The notes: generated by a model from the sequence alone, not told the origin. 64,000 nucleotides of DNA from CADEED01 sp963711635 (GCA_963711635.1 CAVQEZ010000024.1:248001-312000); one strand, 5' to 3'. Positions 27,528 through 37,062 are shown, counted from the stretch's first letter. Numbers and translations: made by a program.

Positions 27528-28201
27528 GGGCCATGGTGCTCGCCGCCGGGCGCGGCGAACGCATGCGGCCGCTGACCGACGCCGCGCCGAAACCGCTGTT
27601 GCCGGTGGGTGGCAAGCGGCTCATCGACTATCACCTCGAACGGCTGGCGGCCGCGGGATTCCGCGAGGTGGTGATCAACACGGCCTGGCTGGGCGACATG
27701 ATCGAAGCGGCCATCGGCAACGGCACGCGCTTCGGGCTTGCCATAACGTACAGCCACGAGCGTCCCGAGGCGCTCGAAACCGGCGGTGGCATCTTCCGCG
27801 CGTTACCGCTGCTAGGATCCGCACCGTTCCTGCTCGTGAACGGCGATGTGTGGACGGATATCGACTTCGCGGCGCTGCGTCGCGATCCGCCCAGCGGTTC
27901 GCATGCGCACCTCGTGCTGGTGAAGAACCCACCGCAGCATGCGCGCGGCGACTTCGTGCTCGAACACGGGCAGGTCGCCGAGGGTGACGGTGAGCGGTTC
28001 ACCTACTCGGGCATCGGCATCTATCGCCCGGAGTTGTTTGCCGGGTGCGTGGCGGGAAAGTTTCCGCTGCTGCCGCTGCTGCGCAAGGCGATCGCCGCGC
28101 GTCAGCTGACCGGGGAAGTGCACGCGGGACGCTGGTACGACATCGGCACCGTCGAGCGGCTCGCGGCCCTCGATGCCCAGCTCGCGCACGAGAATTCGTA
28201 G
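27524..28201 (+). CDS. murU: N-acetylmuramate alpha-1-phosphate uridylyltransferase MurU
   Basis: A 225-residue nucleotidyltransferase making UDP-MurNAc from MurNAc-1-P in the fosfomycin-bypassing cell-wall recycling route. The nucleotide-binding signature is VLAAGRGERMRPLTDAAPKP (residues 5-24). ETGGGIFRALPLL, FLLVNGDVWTDIDF and WYDIGTVERLAAL follow, all typical of the MurU/GlmU-like family. GTG 27524 overlaps the amgK stop (GTGA); ATG 27533 is the alternative. Gene order with amgK supports MurU over a generic sugar-1-phosphate transferase. Confidence 0.92.
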   Translation: MRAMVLAAGRGERMRPLTDAAPKPLLPVGGKRLIDYHLERLAAAGFREVVINTAWLGDMIEAAIGNGTRFGLAITYSHERPEALETGGGIFRALPLLGSAPFLLVNGDVWTDIDFAALRRDPPSGSHAHLVLVKNPPQHARGDFVLEHGQVAEGDGERFTYSGIGIYRPELFAGCVAGKFPLLPLLRKAIAARQLTGEVHAGRWYDIGTVERLAALDAQLAHENS

Positions 28202-28210
28202 GGAGGCAGA

Positions 28211-29780
28211 GTGAAGAAAATCACGATCATCGTGCTGGTGCTGCTCGCAGTGCTGGTAGTGGCGCCGTGGGGCATTGGCCAGCTCGCGGAGAAGCGCGTC
28301 AACGCCGGACTCGACCGCATCGTCGAGGAAGCGCCATACCTGTCCATCGTCGAGCGCAACTGGACCCGGGGCTGGTTCCGCTCGGAGCAGCAGGTCACGT
28401 TCGAGGTGGTTGGCCCCTGGGCACGCGCCATGAACCCGGCCACGGTGCTCGAAGAATTCAAGAAGACGCAGGAAGCCGGCGAAGCGGCGATGGCTGCCGA
28501 GGAAGCGGCCAATGCAGCGCCGGCCGATTCCGCGCCGGCGCCGGCGGCGCGAATCAGCGCCCGCGGCTGAGCCCGATGCGACCGCGCCGCCGGAGACGCC
28601 GGCAGAGGCCGCGCCGATCCCGCCCATCCGCTTCACCATTCGCAACGAAATCCTGCACGGTCCCGCGTTGTGGCCGGCGAGCCTGGGTATTGCGCGCGTC
28701 AACACCAAGGTCGACCTCGGGCCAGAAGTGCGCAAGAAGATCATGGAGATATTCGGCACCGACGAGCCGGTGCGCATGAGCACGCGCGTCGGGTTCTTTG
28801 GCGGCGGCACGACGCGCTTCTACGGCGACGGCCGCTCGATCAAGCTCAAGGACAGCCGAGGCACGCTCGAGTACGACGACTACGAGCTCGACATCAGCTA
28901 CTCCGGCAATCTCGACGACATCGAGCTCGATGGCAGCTGGCCGCGGTTCGACATCTCCAATCCGGAAGGCAGCAAGGTCGTGGTCGACAAGGTGACCCTG
29001 ACATCGACCAGCGAACGCATCCAGGGCGATCTGTACGACACCGACTTCAGCTTTCTGGTCGACACGGTGCGCGTGATCGCCGTCGACAAGTCCGAATCGG
29101 TGATCGACGGCATTCACTACGTGGTCGATACCGGGCTCGACAAGGAATTCATGAATGTCGGTGCGAAGCTCGGTACCGGCACTATCAAGAGCAAGGCGCT
29201 GGAAGACCTGAAGCTGGAAGTGCGCGAGGCGCACTACGACTTCACGGTGCGCCGCCTGCACGCCGAGACACTCGCCAGGCTCTCCACCGAGTTCAAGCAG
29301 ATGTACGGCAAGCCCATGGCCACGGTCGCCGACATGGACGCGGTCATGATGGCGCCACTCAAGCAGTACGGCCTCGAGCTGCTCAAGTACGACCCGGAGT
29401 TCGTGTTCGACCGGATCGGCCTCAGCACGCCCGATGGCGATGGATATATCAAAGGAGTGGTGCGCCTGAAGGGCGTGACTCCGGCGGATCTCGAAGTCGG
29501 GTTCATGACGCTGGTTGGAAAACTCGATGTCGACATCAATATCGAGGTGGCTCAGAAGCTCGTCGAGAAGATCCCCAGTGGCGCCACCAGCGCCGGCGCG
29601 GCCATCGACGCCGGTTACCTCAGGCGCGACGGCGACAAGCTCGTGAGCCACATCGAATTCAGGAAGGGCGAGTTCAAGGTGAACGGCAAAGCGCAGGGAA
29701 TTCCGGGACTTGGCGGGCCGCCGGCGGCCGCGGAAGGCATGCCTCCAGCGGGAGAAGTGCCGATGAGTCCGCGGGAGTAG
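28211..29780 (+). CDS. DUF945 (YdgA-like) protein, frameshifted
   Basis: About 520 residues when repaired. An N-terminal hydrophobic anchor (IIVLVLLAVLVVAPWGIG) is followed by QLAEKRVNAGLDRI and a YdgA/DUF945 domain (SIVERNWTRGWFRS, IRFTIRNEILHGPALWP, GTLEYDDYELDISY, FTVRRLHAETLARL). An Ala/Pro-rich linker near residue 110 contains the break; one extra C near 28550 restores reading. The ending is Gly/Pro-rich. The family is periplasmic-facing and of unknown biochemical role. A good Shine-Dalgarno (GGGAGG) precedes GTG 28211, unlike many first genes here, consistent with its internal place after murU. Confidence 0.8.
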
Positions 29781-29796
29781 AATTCCCAGCCCCTTC

Positions 29797-30882
29797 ATGT
29801 CCAGCCTCAAGAACATACCCGTGGTCACGGAGTCGCGCGCGCCGCGCAGCGGCGAGAAGTACGTGACGCCCCAGGGTTTCACCGCCATCAAGGATGGCCA
29901 GAAACCGCGCGCGGCCGAGGCGCCTTCGGCGCGCGTGGGCAAGCCGCGGTGGATCACCGCGCCGCTCGCGGCCGGCGCCGCTTTCAGCGCCGTGAAGGGC
30001 ATCGTGCGCGAGCATCGGCTGGCGACGGTGTGTGAAGAGGCCAAGTGCCCGAACATCGGCGAATGCTGGAACGCGGGCACGGCCACCATCATGTTGATGG
30101 GCGCGGTGTGCACGCGCGCCTGCCGATTCTGTTCGGTGGATACCGGCAATCCGCGTGGCTGGCTGGATGCCGAGGAACCGGAAAACACCGCGCGCAGCGT
30201 CGAGCTCATGAAGCTCAAGTACATCGTGCTCACTTCGGTGAACCGCGACGATCTGCCGGACGGCGGCGCCGCGCACTACGCCGCGGCGATCCGTGCCATC
30301 AAGACGCGCACCCCGCAGGTGGCCGTTGAGGCGTTGACGCCTGACTTCCAGGGCGTGCTGCGTGACGTGGAGACGGTGATGGACTCCGGCCTCGACGTGT
30401 TCGCGCAGAACGTCGAGACGGTGCGGCGGCTCACGCATCCGGTGCGCGACCCGCGCGCGGGTTATGAGCAGACCATCGCGGTGCTGGCGCATGCCAAGCA
30501 GTACAAACCCGCCGTGCTCACCAAGACCAGCCTGATGCTGGGACTGGGTGAGACCGACGAAGAAATCGCACAGTGCATGGACGACCTGCGCGCCGCCAAC
30601 GTGGACCTGCTGACACTGGGCCAGTACCTGCGGCCCACCATGCATCACCTGCCGGTACAGCGCTTCGTGACGCCGGCCGAGTTCGACACGTACCGGCAGT
30701 GGGCGCTGGCCAAGGGCTTCCGCGAGTGCGTGTCCGGTCCGCTGGTGCGTTCGAGCTACCGCGCCGAACAGGCGCTGGCCGGCAACAACGCCGGGCTCGT
30801 GAACGGCGGCGCAGCCGATTTGAACAGATCGGACGGCGCCGCTTCGGCGACGTTTCCTTCGCCGGCGGTAGCCGTCAAATGA
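29797..30882 (+). CDS. lipA: Lipoyl synthase
   Basis: A radical-SAM enzyme of 361 residues that inserts two sulfurs into octanoyl groups. The auxiliary-cluster cysteines are CEEAKCPNIGEC (CX4CX5C). The radical-SAM cluster is CTRACRFC (CX3CX2C). VNRDDLPDGGAAHYA, KTSLMLGLGE, TLGQYLRPTMHHLPVQRF and the terminal RSSYRAE are conserved. After that the protein has an unusual ~35-residue tail rich in Ala/Ser. A TAGAAT box 13 nt upstream may be a promoter. lipB follows directly, reversing the common lipB-lipA order. Confidence 0.95.
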   Translation: MSSLKNIPVVTESRAPRSGEKYVTPQGFTAIKDGQKPRAAEAPSARVGKPRWITAPLAAGAAFSAVKGIVREHRLATVCEEAKCPNIGECWNAGTATIMLMGAVCTRACRFCSVDTGNPRGWLDAEEPENTARSVELMKLKYIVLTSVNRDDLPDGGAAHYAAAIRAIKTRTPQVAVEALTPDFQGVLRDVETVMDSGLDVFAQNVETVRRLTHPVRDPRAGYEQTIAVLAHAKQYKPAVLTKTSLMLGLGETDEEIAQCMDDLRAANVDLLTLGQYLRPTMHHLPVQRFVTPAEFDTYRQWALAKGFRECVSGPLVRSSYRAEQALAGNNAGLVNGGAADLNRSDGAASATFPSPAVAVK

Positions 30883-30883
30883 T

Positions 30884-31483
30884 CTGGGAAGAGTCGAGTA
30901 CGAACCCACGTGGCGCGAAATGCAGCGCATCACCGACACGCGCGATGCGAACACGCCGGATGAGATCTGGCTGCTCGAGCATCCCCCCGTATTCACGCTG
31001 GGGCTGAACGGCAACCCGGGTCACGTGCTCGCCGCCGGCGACATCCCGGTGGTGCAGATCGACCGCGGCGGGCAGGTGACCTACCACGGTCCCGGCCAGC
31101 TCGTGGTCTATCCACTCATCGACATCCGCCGCGCCGGGCTCGGCGTGCGCGACCTGGTCACCGCGCTGGAACGTGCCGTCATCGATTACTGCGCCAGCCT
31201 CGGCATCACCGCCGAGTGCCGCAAGAACGCTCCGGGCGTGTACGTCGACGGCAGAAAGATCGCGAGCGTGGGCCTGCGGATCCGGCGCGGCGCCAGCTAC
31301 CACGGGCTGGCCTTCAACGTGAACATGGATCTCGAACCCTTCCAGCGCATCAACCCCTGCGGCTACGCCGGCTTGCAAATGACGCAGCTCGCCGCGCTCG
31401 GCCAGCCGCGGGCCACGGTCGAAGAGACCGGCCGCGCCTTTGCGCCATTCCTCGAGCGGACGCTCGCCGCGCTGAAGAAATGA
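30884..31483 (+). CDS. lipB: Octanoyltransferase LipB (5' end uncertain)
   Basis: Transfers octanoate from acyl carrier protein to lipoyl domains. Conserved blocks are TPDEIWLLEHPPVFTLG, DRGGQVTYHGPGQLVVYPLI, KIASVGLRIRRGASYHGLA (catalytic Lys) and INPCGYAGLQMTQL (catalytic Cys). The frame LGRVEYEPTWREM upstream is clearly coding, but no ATG/GTG precedes it before an in-frame TAG at 30869-30871. Either CTG 30884 is used, or one base is missing and translation starts at ATG 30879. The internal ATG 30920 would drop a conserved stretch. About 200 residues. Confidence 0.9.
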   Translation: MGRVEYEPTWREMQRITDTRDANTPDEIWLLEHPPVFTLGLNGNPGHVLAAGDIPVVQIDRGGQVTYHGPGQLVVYPLIDIRRAGLGVRDLVTALERAVIDYCASLGITAECRKNAPGVYVDGRKIASVGLRIRRGASYHGLAFNVNMDLEPFQRINPCGYAGLQMTQLAALGQPRATVEETGRAFAPFLERTLAALKK

Positions 31484-31526
31484 ACTGAGTGCGCCGCTTG
31501 CCCTCTAACTCGCCACGGGAGTTGTC

Positions 31527-32159
31527 TTGAAACACCGGGCCACTCGATTCATCGCCGCGCTTTGCCTGTCCGCAGTCCTGCCGCCGCTGATGGCCCAGGA
31601 TGTGGACACGCCTTCACTCGTGGTCATCGACCTGCGGCCGGACAACGAAAAAGAAGGCAACGGCCTCGCCCCCCTGGACGGCAAGTGCAACGAGGATGTC
31701 TATCGCATTGCCGACGTGGCGTCGGACCCGCTCAAGGTCGACCTGCTCAAGGAGGATCTCGCGCCGCTCGTCGGCACGAGCGGCAAGACGCTGACCGTGC
31801 TGAACTGGACCATCTACTACAACAAGCAGGTGCAGAAGAGCGGCGGCGGGCTCAGCGGTGTCGGCATCCAGGGCTATTCGGTTCCCGGCAAGAAAAAGGA
31901 AAAGCGCCCGGGCAGCAAGTGCTCGAAAAAGGAATCCGCCGGCGGCTGGTACCAGGGCGCCGAGGTCACCTCGCAGTACTTTCCGCTCATTTCCGAATTC
32001 GAGGGCACCTTCGCGGGCAGACCCGTGAGCGTGCGCGTGGTGCATTCGCCCACCCGGAAACTCGAGGGCAAGTTCGAAGGCGACGCGGCCGACACCGAGG
32101 CCTTGCTGGACGCCGTGCACAAGACTTCCGAAGCGGTGGCCACGGCCGTACTGCAGTAG
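31527..32159 (+). CDS. Hypothetical exported protein
   Basis: Not recognised. A 210-residue protein from TTG 31527, with GGGAG a few bases upstream. It has a signal peptide, FIAALCLSAVLPPLMAQ, cleaved after about residue 23. The mature part contains two cysteines (DGKCNED, GSKCSKK), a Lys-rich loop (PGKKKEKRPGSK) and the segment TLTVLNWTIYYNKQ. It lies downstream of lipB on the same strand and 16 nt before a small membrane protein gene, which may be cotranscribed. Periplasmic location is inferred. Confidence 0.6.
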   Translation: MKHRATRFIAALCLSAVLPPLMAQDVDTPSLVVIDLRPDNEKEGNGLAPLDGKCNEDVYRIADVASDPLKVDLLKEDLAPLVGTSGKTLTVLNWTIYYNKQVQKSGGGLSGVGIQGYSVPGKKKEKRPGSKCSKKESAGGWYQGAEVTSQYFPLISEFEGTFAGRPVSVRVVHSPTRKLEGKFEGDAADTEALLDAVHKTSEAVATAVLQ

Positions 32160-32175
32160 TTGGAGCGAGCGACGC

Positions 32176-32568
32176 GTGCGCTATTTCGCCCAGCTGCCGG
32201 CCGGCAAGATCGTGTTGTGGTGCTTCCTGATCTGGTACGCATCCACGGTCATTCACCACTTCGACCCAACGCCCGCCATCTGGCTCAATGCGCTGGGCAT
32301 CAGCGCCATCATCGGCGTGGCGCTTTATCTGTCGGTCAACAACCCGGCATCGCCGCCGGACCGCTGGACCACGCTGCGGCTGTTTCTCATGCCTTTCTGC
32401 GTGTCCAGCTTCTCGCAGCTCATCAAGGGCCAGGGGTTCGTGCTGATCTTTCCGCCCGCGCCGCGCGAGCTCGCAATGTCGCTGGGTGCCTGCGCCGCGT
32501 TCGTGGTCACGGTGTGGCTGCTGCAACGCTTCGCCCCCCGGAAACGCGCCACTACCAGTGCAGACTGA
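32176..32568 (+). CDS. Small hypothetical membrane protein
   Basis: A 130-residue protein with four hydrophobic segments (VLWCFLIWYASTVI, ALGISAIIGVALYLSV, LFLMPFCVSSFSQL, LGACAAFVVTVWLLQRF) and a basic C-terminus. No catalytic motif is visible. GTG 32176 begins MRYFAQLPAGK and is preceded by GGAGCGAG. Its stop is 57 nt from the convergent ybeD stop. Function unknown. Confidence 0.65.
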   Translation: MRYFAQLPAGKIVLWCFLIWYASTVIHHFDPTPAIWLNALGISAIIGVALYLSVNNPASPPDRWTTLRLFLMPFCVSSFSQLIKGQGFVLIFPPAPRELAMSLGACAAFVVTVWLLQRFAPRKRATTSAD

Positions 32569-32625
32569 GTCCTGACTTCTGCTGTCGGTTCACGGGAATG
32601 CCGTCATTCATGCGCTGGGCGATGG

Positions 32626-32913
32626 TCAGATCAACATGATCACGTCCTCGCTCGCCTGCAATGCGGTGGCGAGCGCAACGACCTGTTCGCGGCTCTGGGC
32701 GTTGATGGTGTAGGTGATCGACAGGAAATGCTGCTGGTTGCTCTTGCGCTCGGAGATCTGGCTCTCTTCGAGGTCGGGCACGTGCTCGCGCACGATGGCG
32801 TCGATCTTGGCGCGCATGCGGTCGCTGCGACGGCCCACCACCTTGATGGGATAGGCCGTCGGGAACGTCAGCAAGTCCTCGTTCGGTGGTTCCCCGGAAA
32901 TGTCCTTCACCAC
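32626..32913 (-). CDS. ybeD: YbeD family protein (DUF493)
   Basis: A 95-residue protein of the YbeD/DUF493 family with an ACT-like alpha/beta fold. Recognisable segments are LTFPTAYPIKVVGR and the C-terminal SITYTINAQSREQVVALATA. Its usual neighbours are lipB and the dacA region, as here, suggesting a link with lipoate metabolism that remains unproven. GTG 32913 overlaps the end of the aminotransferase gene by 7 nt. Confidence 0.9.
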   Translation of the reverse strand: MVKDISGEPPNEDLLTFPTAYPIKVVGRRSDRMRAKIDAIVREHVPDLEESQISERKSNQQHFLSITYTINAQSREQVVALATALQASEDVIMLI

Positions 32914-33782
32914 GCAGTCCCCGCGAGCTCACGCTTGTACGCCTGGTATGCGTCATAGAGCTTGCGCCACACCGGGCCCGGTTTGCCACTGCCGACCGGC
33001 TTGCCGTCGAGTAAGGAAACTGGCTGGACTTCGCGCGTCGCCGCTCCCAGCAGGACCTCATCGGCCGAGCGCAGCTCGGCCTCGCTGACGGGCGTCGACC
33101 GCCATTTCACGCCGGCCTGGTCGGCGATTTCCTCGATGACCGAGCGCGTCGTGCCCGGCAGGAGCTTCCAGGAGTTGGGCGGCGTACGCAATTCTCCGCC
33201 CACGACGACATGGACGCTCGAGGCGCTGGAATCGGTGAGCTGTCCCTCGCGGATCAGGATGGTTTCGCTGGCATTGGCGTCCACGGCGAGCTGGCGCAGC
33301 AGCACGTTCGCCAGCAGCGACACCGACTTGATGTCGCAGCGCGCCCAGCGCGTGTCCTGCGCGGTGACGGCGGGCAGGCCGTTCTCGCGCCAGCCGGCGC
33401 GGCCTTCCGGCCAGGGCGCGGCGAAGGCGAACACCGTGCGCGGCACGTCGGGCAGGGGTGCATGGTTGCGGCCGTGCTCGGCGCCGCGCGTCACCTGCAC
33501 GTAGACGTAGAGATCGCCGCTGTGCGCATTGCGGGAGATCAGCTCGCGATACAGGTCGCGCCAGGCTTCGCGCGCCAGCGGATCGTCCATGCGGATCTCG
33601 CGCAGGCTGCGCGTCAACCGGTCGTGGTGCTGTGCGAACCGGAACGGGCGCCCGCCGTACACCGGGGTGACTTCATAGGCGCCATCCGAATACAGGAAGC
33701 CGCGATCCAGCGGCGAGATTCGCGCCTCGCGCAGCGGCAGGAACTCGCCATTCAGAAAACAGATCGGCAGCGGCTCGCCCAT
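32907..33782 (-). CDS. dat: D-amino acid aminotransferase (class IV PLP)
   Basis: A 291-residue branched-chain/D-alanine aminotransferase-fold enzyme. Motifs are ISPLDRGFLYSDGAYEVTPV, LYVYVQVTRGAEHGRNHA, WARCDIKSVSLLANVL (PLP-binding Lys) and SSASSVHVVVGGEL. The DIKSVSLLANV stretch and the RGAEHRNH-like stretch favour D-alanine transaminase over BCAT or aminodeoxychorismate lyase. It should interconvert D-alanine and D-glutamate with 2-oxo acids, which suits its position between dacA and ybeD in a peptidoglycan block. A GAGGAG Shine-Dalgarno precedes ATG 33782. Confidence 0.88.
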   Translation of the reverse strand: MGEPLPICFLNGEFLPLREARISPLDRGFLYSDGAYEVTPVYGGRPFRFAQHHDRLTRSLREIRMDDPLAREAWRDLYRELISRNAHSGDLYVYVQVTRGAEHGRNHAPLPDVPRTVFAFAAPWPEGRAGWRENGLPAVTAQDTRWARCDIKSVSLLANVLLRQLAVDANASETILIREGQLTDSSASSVHVVVGGELRTPPNSWKLLPGTTRSVIEEIADQAGVKWRSTPVSEAELRSADEVLLGAATREVQPVSLLDGKPVGSGKPGPVWRKLYDAYQAYKRELAGTAW

Positions 33783-33803
33783 CAGGCCGGCTCCTCTATC
33801 TAC

Positions 33804-34952
33804 CTATCTCATCCAGAGCGAGATGCCGTCCACCATGCGTGTCCACCAGCCGCCTTCGGGTACCGCTTCCTTCGCGACCAGCGGAACGCGCGCCACGACG
33901 TCCTTGCCATCGCTCACCGTGAGCTCGCCCAGTACCTGGCCCGCCTTGATGGGTGCCATGACGGGTTCCTTGACGGTGGCCGTGCTCTTGAGTTGCGCCG
34001 CCGATCCGCGGCTGGTGGTGACGAACACATCGCGCGCCGGTACCAGCGTGACGCGGTCTTCCTCGCCCTTGTACACCTCGGGCTTGAGTACGACGTCGCC
34101 CGCGCTCTTGGCCTTGACGGTTTCGTAAAAGGTGAAGCCGTAGTTGAGCAGTGCGGCGCTGGCGTCCTCGCGGGCCTTGAAGCCGGCGGTGCCGAGGACC
34201 ACGGAGATCAGCCGCATGTCGCCGCGCCTGGCCGAGCTCGCGAGGCCGTAGCCCGCGCTCTTGGTGTGACCGGTCTTGATGCCGTCGACGGACGGATCGC
34301 GCGTCAGCAGCCCGTTACGATTCTGCTGCGTGTGTTTGTTCCACGTGAACTCGCGTTCCGAGTAGTAGCGGTAGTAGTCAGGGAACTCGCGGATGATCGC
34401 GCGTGACAGCGTGGCCAGGTCCTGCGCGGACGAGTAGTGCCTGGTGCCCGGGGCACCCCAGCTGTTCTCGAAGTTGGTGTTCGTCATGCCAAGACGACGC
34501 GCGTACTCGTTCATCATCTGCACGAATCCAGCCTCGGTGCCGCCGAGCTTTTCGGCGAGTGCGATGGTGGCGTCGTTGCCGGACTGGACGATCATGCCCT
34601 TGATGAGCACTTCGACCGGCACGCGCGAGTTCACTTCCAGGAACGTGGTGGACCCGCCGGACGCCGAACCGCCGGTCCGCCACGCGTTCTCGCTGACCAG
34701 GACTTCTTCGCCGAGAGACAAGCGCTTCTCGCGCAACGCCACGAACACGATGTACGCGGTCATCAGCTTGGTGATGCTGGCCGGTTCCTGCTGCAGGTCC
34801 GCCTTGTCCGCGGCCAGTACCCGGCCGGACTGGTAGTCCATGAGCACGTAGGCGCGCGCATCGATGGCCGGCGCCTTTGGAATGGGGACCGCGGCGAAGG
34901 CGGTGGAAACGAAAGTCAGTAACAGAAGCGGCATCAGCCGGGAACGCGGCAT
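33804..34952 (-). CDS. dacA: D-alanyl-D-alanine carboxypeptidase (PBP5/6 type)
   Basis: A 382-residue low-molecular-weight penicillin-binding protein trimming the terminal D-Ala of stem peptides. After a signal peptide (LLLLTFVSTAFA), the active-site motifs are SITK (PASITKLMTAYI), SGN (IVQSGNDATIALAEKLGG) and KTG (DGIKTGHTKSAGYG). A PBP5 C-terminal beta domain follows (VMAPIKAGQVLGELTVSDG) and then an amphipathic membrane anchor (WWTRMVDGISLWMR). Upstream a TAGAAT box and GGAG lead give it a conventional ~40-nt leader, so it may start its own transcript as well as read through from rlpA. Confidence 0.95.
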   Translation of the reverse strand: MPRSRLMPLLLLTFVSTAFAAVPIPKAPAIDARAYVLMDYQSGRVLAADKADLQQEPASITKLMTAYIVFVALREKRLSLGEEVLVSENAWRTGGSASGGSTTFLEVNSRVPVEVLIKGMIVQSGNDATIALAEKLGGTEAGFVQMMNEYARRLGMTNTNFENSWGAPGTRHYSSAQDLATLSRAIIREFPDYYRYYSEREFTWNKHTQQNRNGLLTRDPSVDGIKTGHTKSAGYGLASSARRGDMRLISVVLGTAGFKAREDASAALLNYGFTFYETVKAKSAGDVVLKPEVYKGEEDRVTLVPARDVFVTTSRGSAAQLKSTATVKEPVMAPIKAGQVLGELTVSDGKDVVARVPLVAKEAVPEGGWWTRMVDGISLWMR

Positions 34953-34989
34953 CTCGGGGAACTCCGGGGGAACTGTCAGGCCGGCGATT

Positions 34990-35895
34990 CTACTCGGTCA
35001 GTAACCGCGCGTCGTTGATACCCAGCTCGCGCAGCCGCTTCATATTGAGATCGAACTCCTCGACGCTGGCGAAGGGCCCGACGCGCACGCGATGCAGCGT
35101 GCGTTCGGTGCGCGGCATTTCATCGAGGCTCGCGAGCTCGATGCCGGCCGCGAGCAGAGATTCCACGCGGCGCCGCGCATTCTCGTGGTCCGAGAAAACC
35201 CCGGCCTGGATGAACATGGGTGCTGCGCCCGAAGGCGCGTTGACGACCGTCACCGCGGGCGTGGCTGGCGGTGGCATCACGGCGGCAGTGGGCAGCACGG
35301 CGGGCGGGGGCGCCGCAGGCATGCTCGGCGGTACCGCCGAGCCGGGTGCTCCAGGCGAAATGACACGAACTTCCACGGGCGCGGTGCCCGCCAGCAGCAT
35401 GTCGAGCTTGGCCGCGGCCGTGTAGGACAGGTCGATGATGCGATCACCGACGAAAGGCCCGCGATCGTTGATGCGCACCACCACCTTGCGGCCGTTGCGC
35501 AGGTTCGTGACTTCGGCGTAGCAGGGAATCGGCAGCGTCTTGTGCGCGGCCGTCATGGCATACATGTCGTAGCGTTCGCCCAGCGAGGTGGACGCGGCAT
35601 GAAATCCCGGGCCGTACCATGAGGCCGTGCCGCGCTCCACCCACCCGGCACTCTCGGCCATCACGTAGTAGCGCTTGCCGAATACTTCGTAGAACGGGGG
35701 ATTGCCGCGCCGGCCGCGTGGCTCCGCGCGCGGCACCGCGTCAGGAATCGCCACCACGTCGGGCGGTGGCGACGGAACGTTCGAGCCGGAAGGAATGGCG
35801 GTTGGCGCACTCTTGGGCTGGCGGCGGGCGAGGCTGCAGCCGGCCAGCGAGATGCAAACGACAGCGCAAAGAAGGGCCGCGAGGGATTTGTGCAT
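34990..35895 (-). CDS. rlpA: Rare lipoprotein A, septal lytic transglycosylase
   Basis: About 301 residues starting at ATG 35895. The signal peptide MHKSLAALLCAVVCISLAGC ends in a lipobox. The double-psi beta-barrel RlpA domain shows GTASWYGPGFHAASTSLGER, AAHKTLPIPCYAEVTNLRNG and VRINDRGPFVGDRIIDLS with the catalytic region. A Pro/Ala linker is followed by a C-terminal SPOR domain (MFIQAGVFSDHENARRRVES) that binds denuded glycan at the septum. In Pseudomonas RlpA cleaves such glycan strands. The gene sits between mltB and dacA, the usual order. Confidence 0.94.
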   Translation of the reverse strand: MHKSLAALLCAVVCISLAGCSLARRQPKSAPTAIPSGSNVPSPPPDVVAIPDAVPRAEPRGRRGNPPFYEVFGKRYYVMAESAGWVERGTASWYGPGFHAASTSLGERYDMYAMTAAHKTLPIPCYAEVTNLRNGRKVVVRINDRGPFVGDRIIDLSYTAAAKLDMLLAGTAPVEVRVISPGAPGSAVPPSMPAAPPPAVLPTAAVMPPPATPAVTVVNAPSGAAPMFIQAGVFSDHENARRRVESLLAAGIELASLDEMPRTERTLHRVRVGPFASVEEFDLNMKRLRELGINDARLLTE

Positions 35896-35967
35896 GCCCG
35901 CGGACTTTACCCTACGGGGCAATGAACGGCCGCTGAAGGAACGGGAATCTCTGCATGCGCAGAGCTT

Positions 35968-37062
35968 CTAGCGCGTGGTGCCTGCGCTCTCTTCTTCCGC
36001 GGATTTGCGCGAGGCGAGGTGAGTGGGGTTCTCGGCGCGCGCGGCGTCCGCGGCCGCGACGCGCACCGCGATGGTCTGCGCCAGGTCGTGCACTGCCATG
36101 GCGTAGCGCACGCTGCGGTTGTAGCGCGTAATGACCTCGAAATTCTTGAAGCCGACGCGGTAAGAAGGGCCGAGCTGCGTCTCCGCGGGTACCAGCAGGA
36201 CCTTGGTGCTCGAGCCCTGCGCGGCCGGGTCGAAGTCCACGCCCTTGGCCTTGAGGCCCGCCACGGTTTCATTGAGCGAGAGATTCCCGGGATCCGCCAC
36301 CACCGGCGCGTCCGGTTGCAGCACGGCATCGGCCAGCACCGGTCCGTCGGCCACCCAGCCATGCTCCTTGAAGTAGTTAGCCACGCTGGCGATGATGTCG
36401 TCCCAGTCGGCGAACAGGTCGCGCTGGTTGTCGTCGCCGCCGTCCACGGCGTAGCGACGGTAACTCGAGGGCATGAACTGGCTGGCGCCCATGGCGCCCG
36501 CATACGAACCCATGGCGGTCAGCGGGTCCACCTGCTCCTCTTTCGAAAGAGCGATGAATTGCCCCAATTCAGACCTGAAGAATTCCGAGCGCGGGGGATA
36601 GTCGAAAGCCAGGGTCGCCAGCGCGTCGAGCACGCGGTACTTGCCGGTGATCCGGCCGTAAAACGTCTCCACGCCGATGATGGCCACCACGTACTCGGGC
36701 GCGACGCCGGTTTCCTTGTGGGCTTTGTCGAGGCGGGAGCGATGCTCCTGCATGAACTGCGCGCCTTCGTTGACGCGTTGCTCGGTGATGAAGCGCTCCC
36801 GGTACTCCCACCACGGCGAGACTTTTTCCGCCGGCTTGCTGATCAGCTCGATGATCTTCGGCTGCGGCTCGGCCTTGGCGAGCAGGCGGTACACGTCGAG
36901 CGGCTGCATCTTCTGCGCGGCCGCGGTTTCTTCGACGAATTTCGCGATCTCAGGCCGGTCGAGATCGAAACGGTCGCGGCCGGAGAACGATCCGTCCGCG
37001 AGCGCGGAACCGGAGACGAAGAGGAGTGCAACGATCCATGTCTCTGTAATGCGACGCATCAC
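35968..37062 (-). CDS. mltB: Membrane-bound lytic murein transglycosylase B family
   Basis: A 364-residue SltB/MltB transglycosylase cleaving MurNAc-GlcNAc with 1,6-anhydro product. The signal peptide VALLFVSGSALA lacks a lipobox, so it is a soluble SltB1-like form. The catalytic Glu is in AIIGVETFYGRITGKYRV, followed by GSYAGAMGASQFMPSSYRRY and DDIIASVANYFKEHGW. ATG 37062 overlaps the rodA stop (ATGA). The 3' end is charged (KSAEEESAGTTR). Confidence 0.93.
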   Translation of the reverse strand: MMRRITETWIVALLFVSGSALADGSFSGRDRFDLDRPEIAKFVEETAAAQKMQPLDVYRLLAKAEPQPKIIELISKPAEKVSPWWEYRERFITEQRVNEGAQFMQEHRSRLDKAHKETGVAPEYVVAIIGVETFYGRITGKYRVLDALATLAFDYPPRSEFFRSELGQFIALSKEEQVDPLTAMGSYAGAMGASQFMPSSYRRYAVDGGDDNQRDLFADWDDIIASVANYFKEHGWVADGPVLADAVLQPDAPVVADPGNLSLNETVAGLKAKGVDFDPAAQGSSTKVLLVPAETQLGPSYRVGFKNFEVITRYNRSVRYAMAVHDLAQTIAVRVAAADAARAENPTHLASRKSAEEESAGTTR

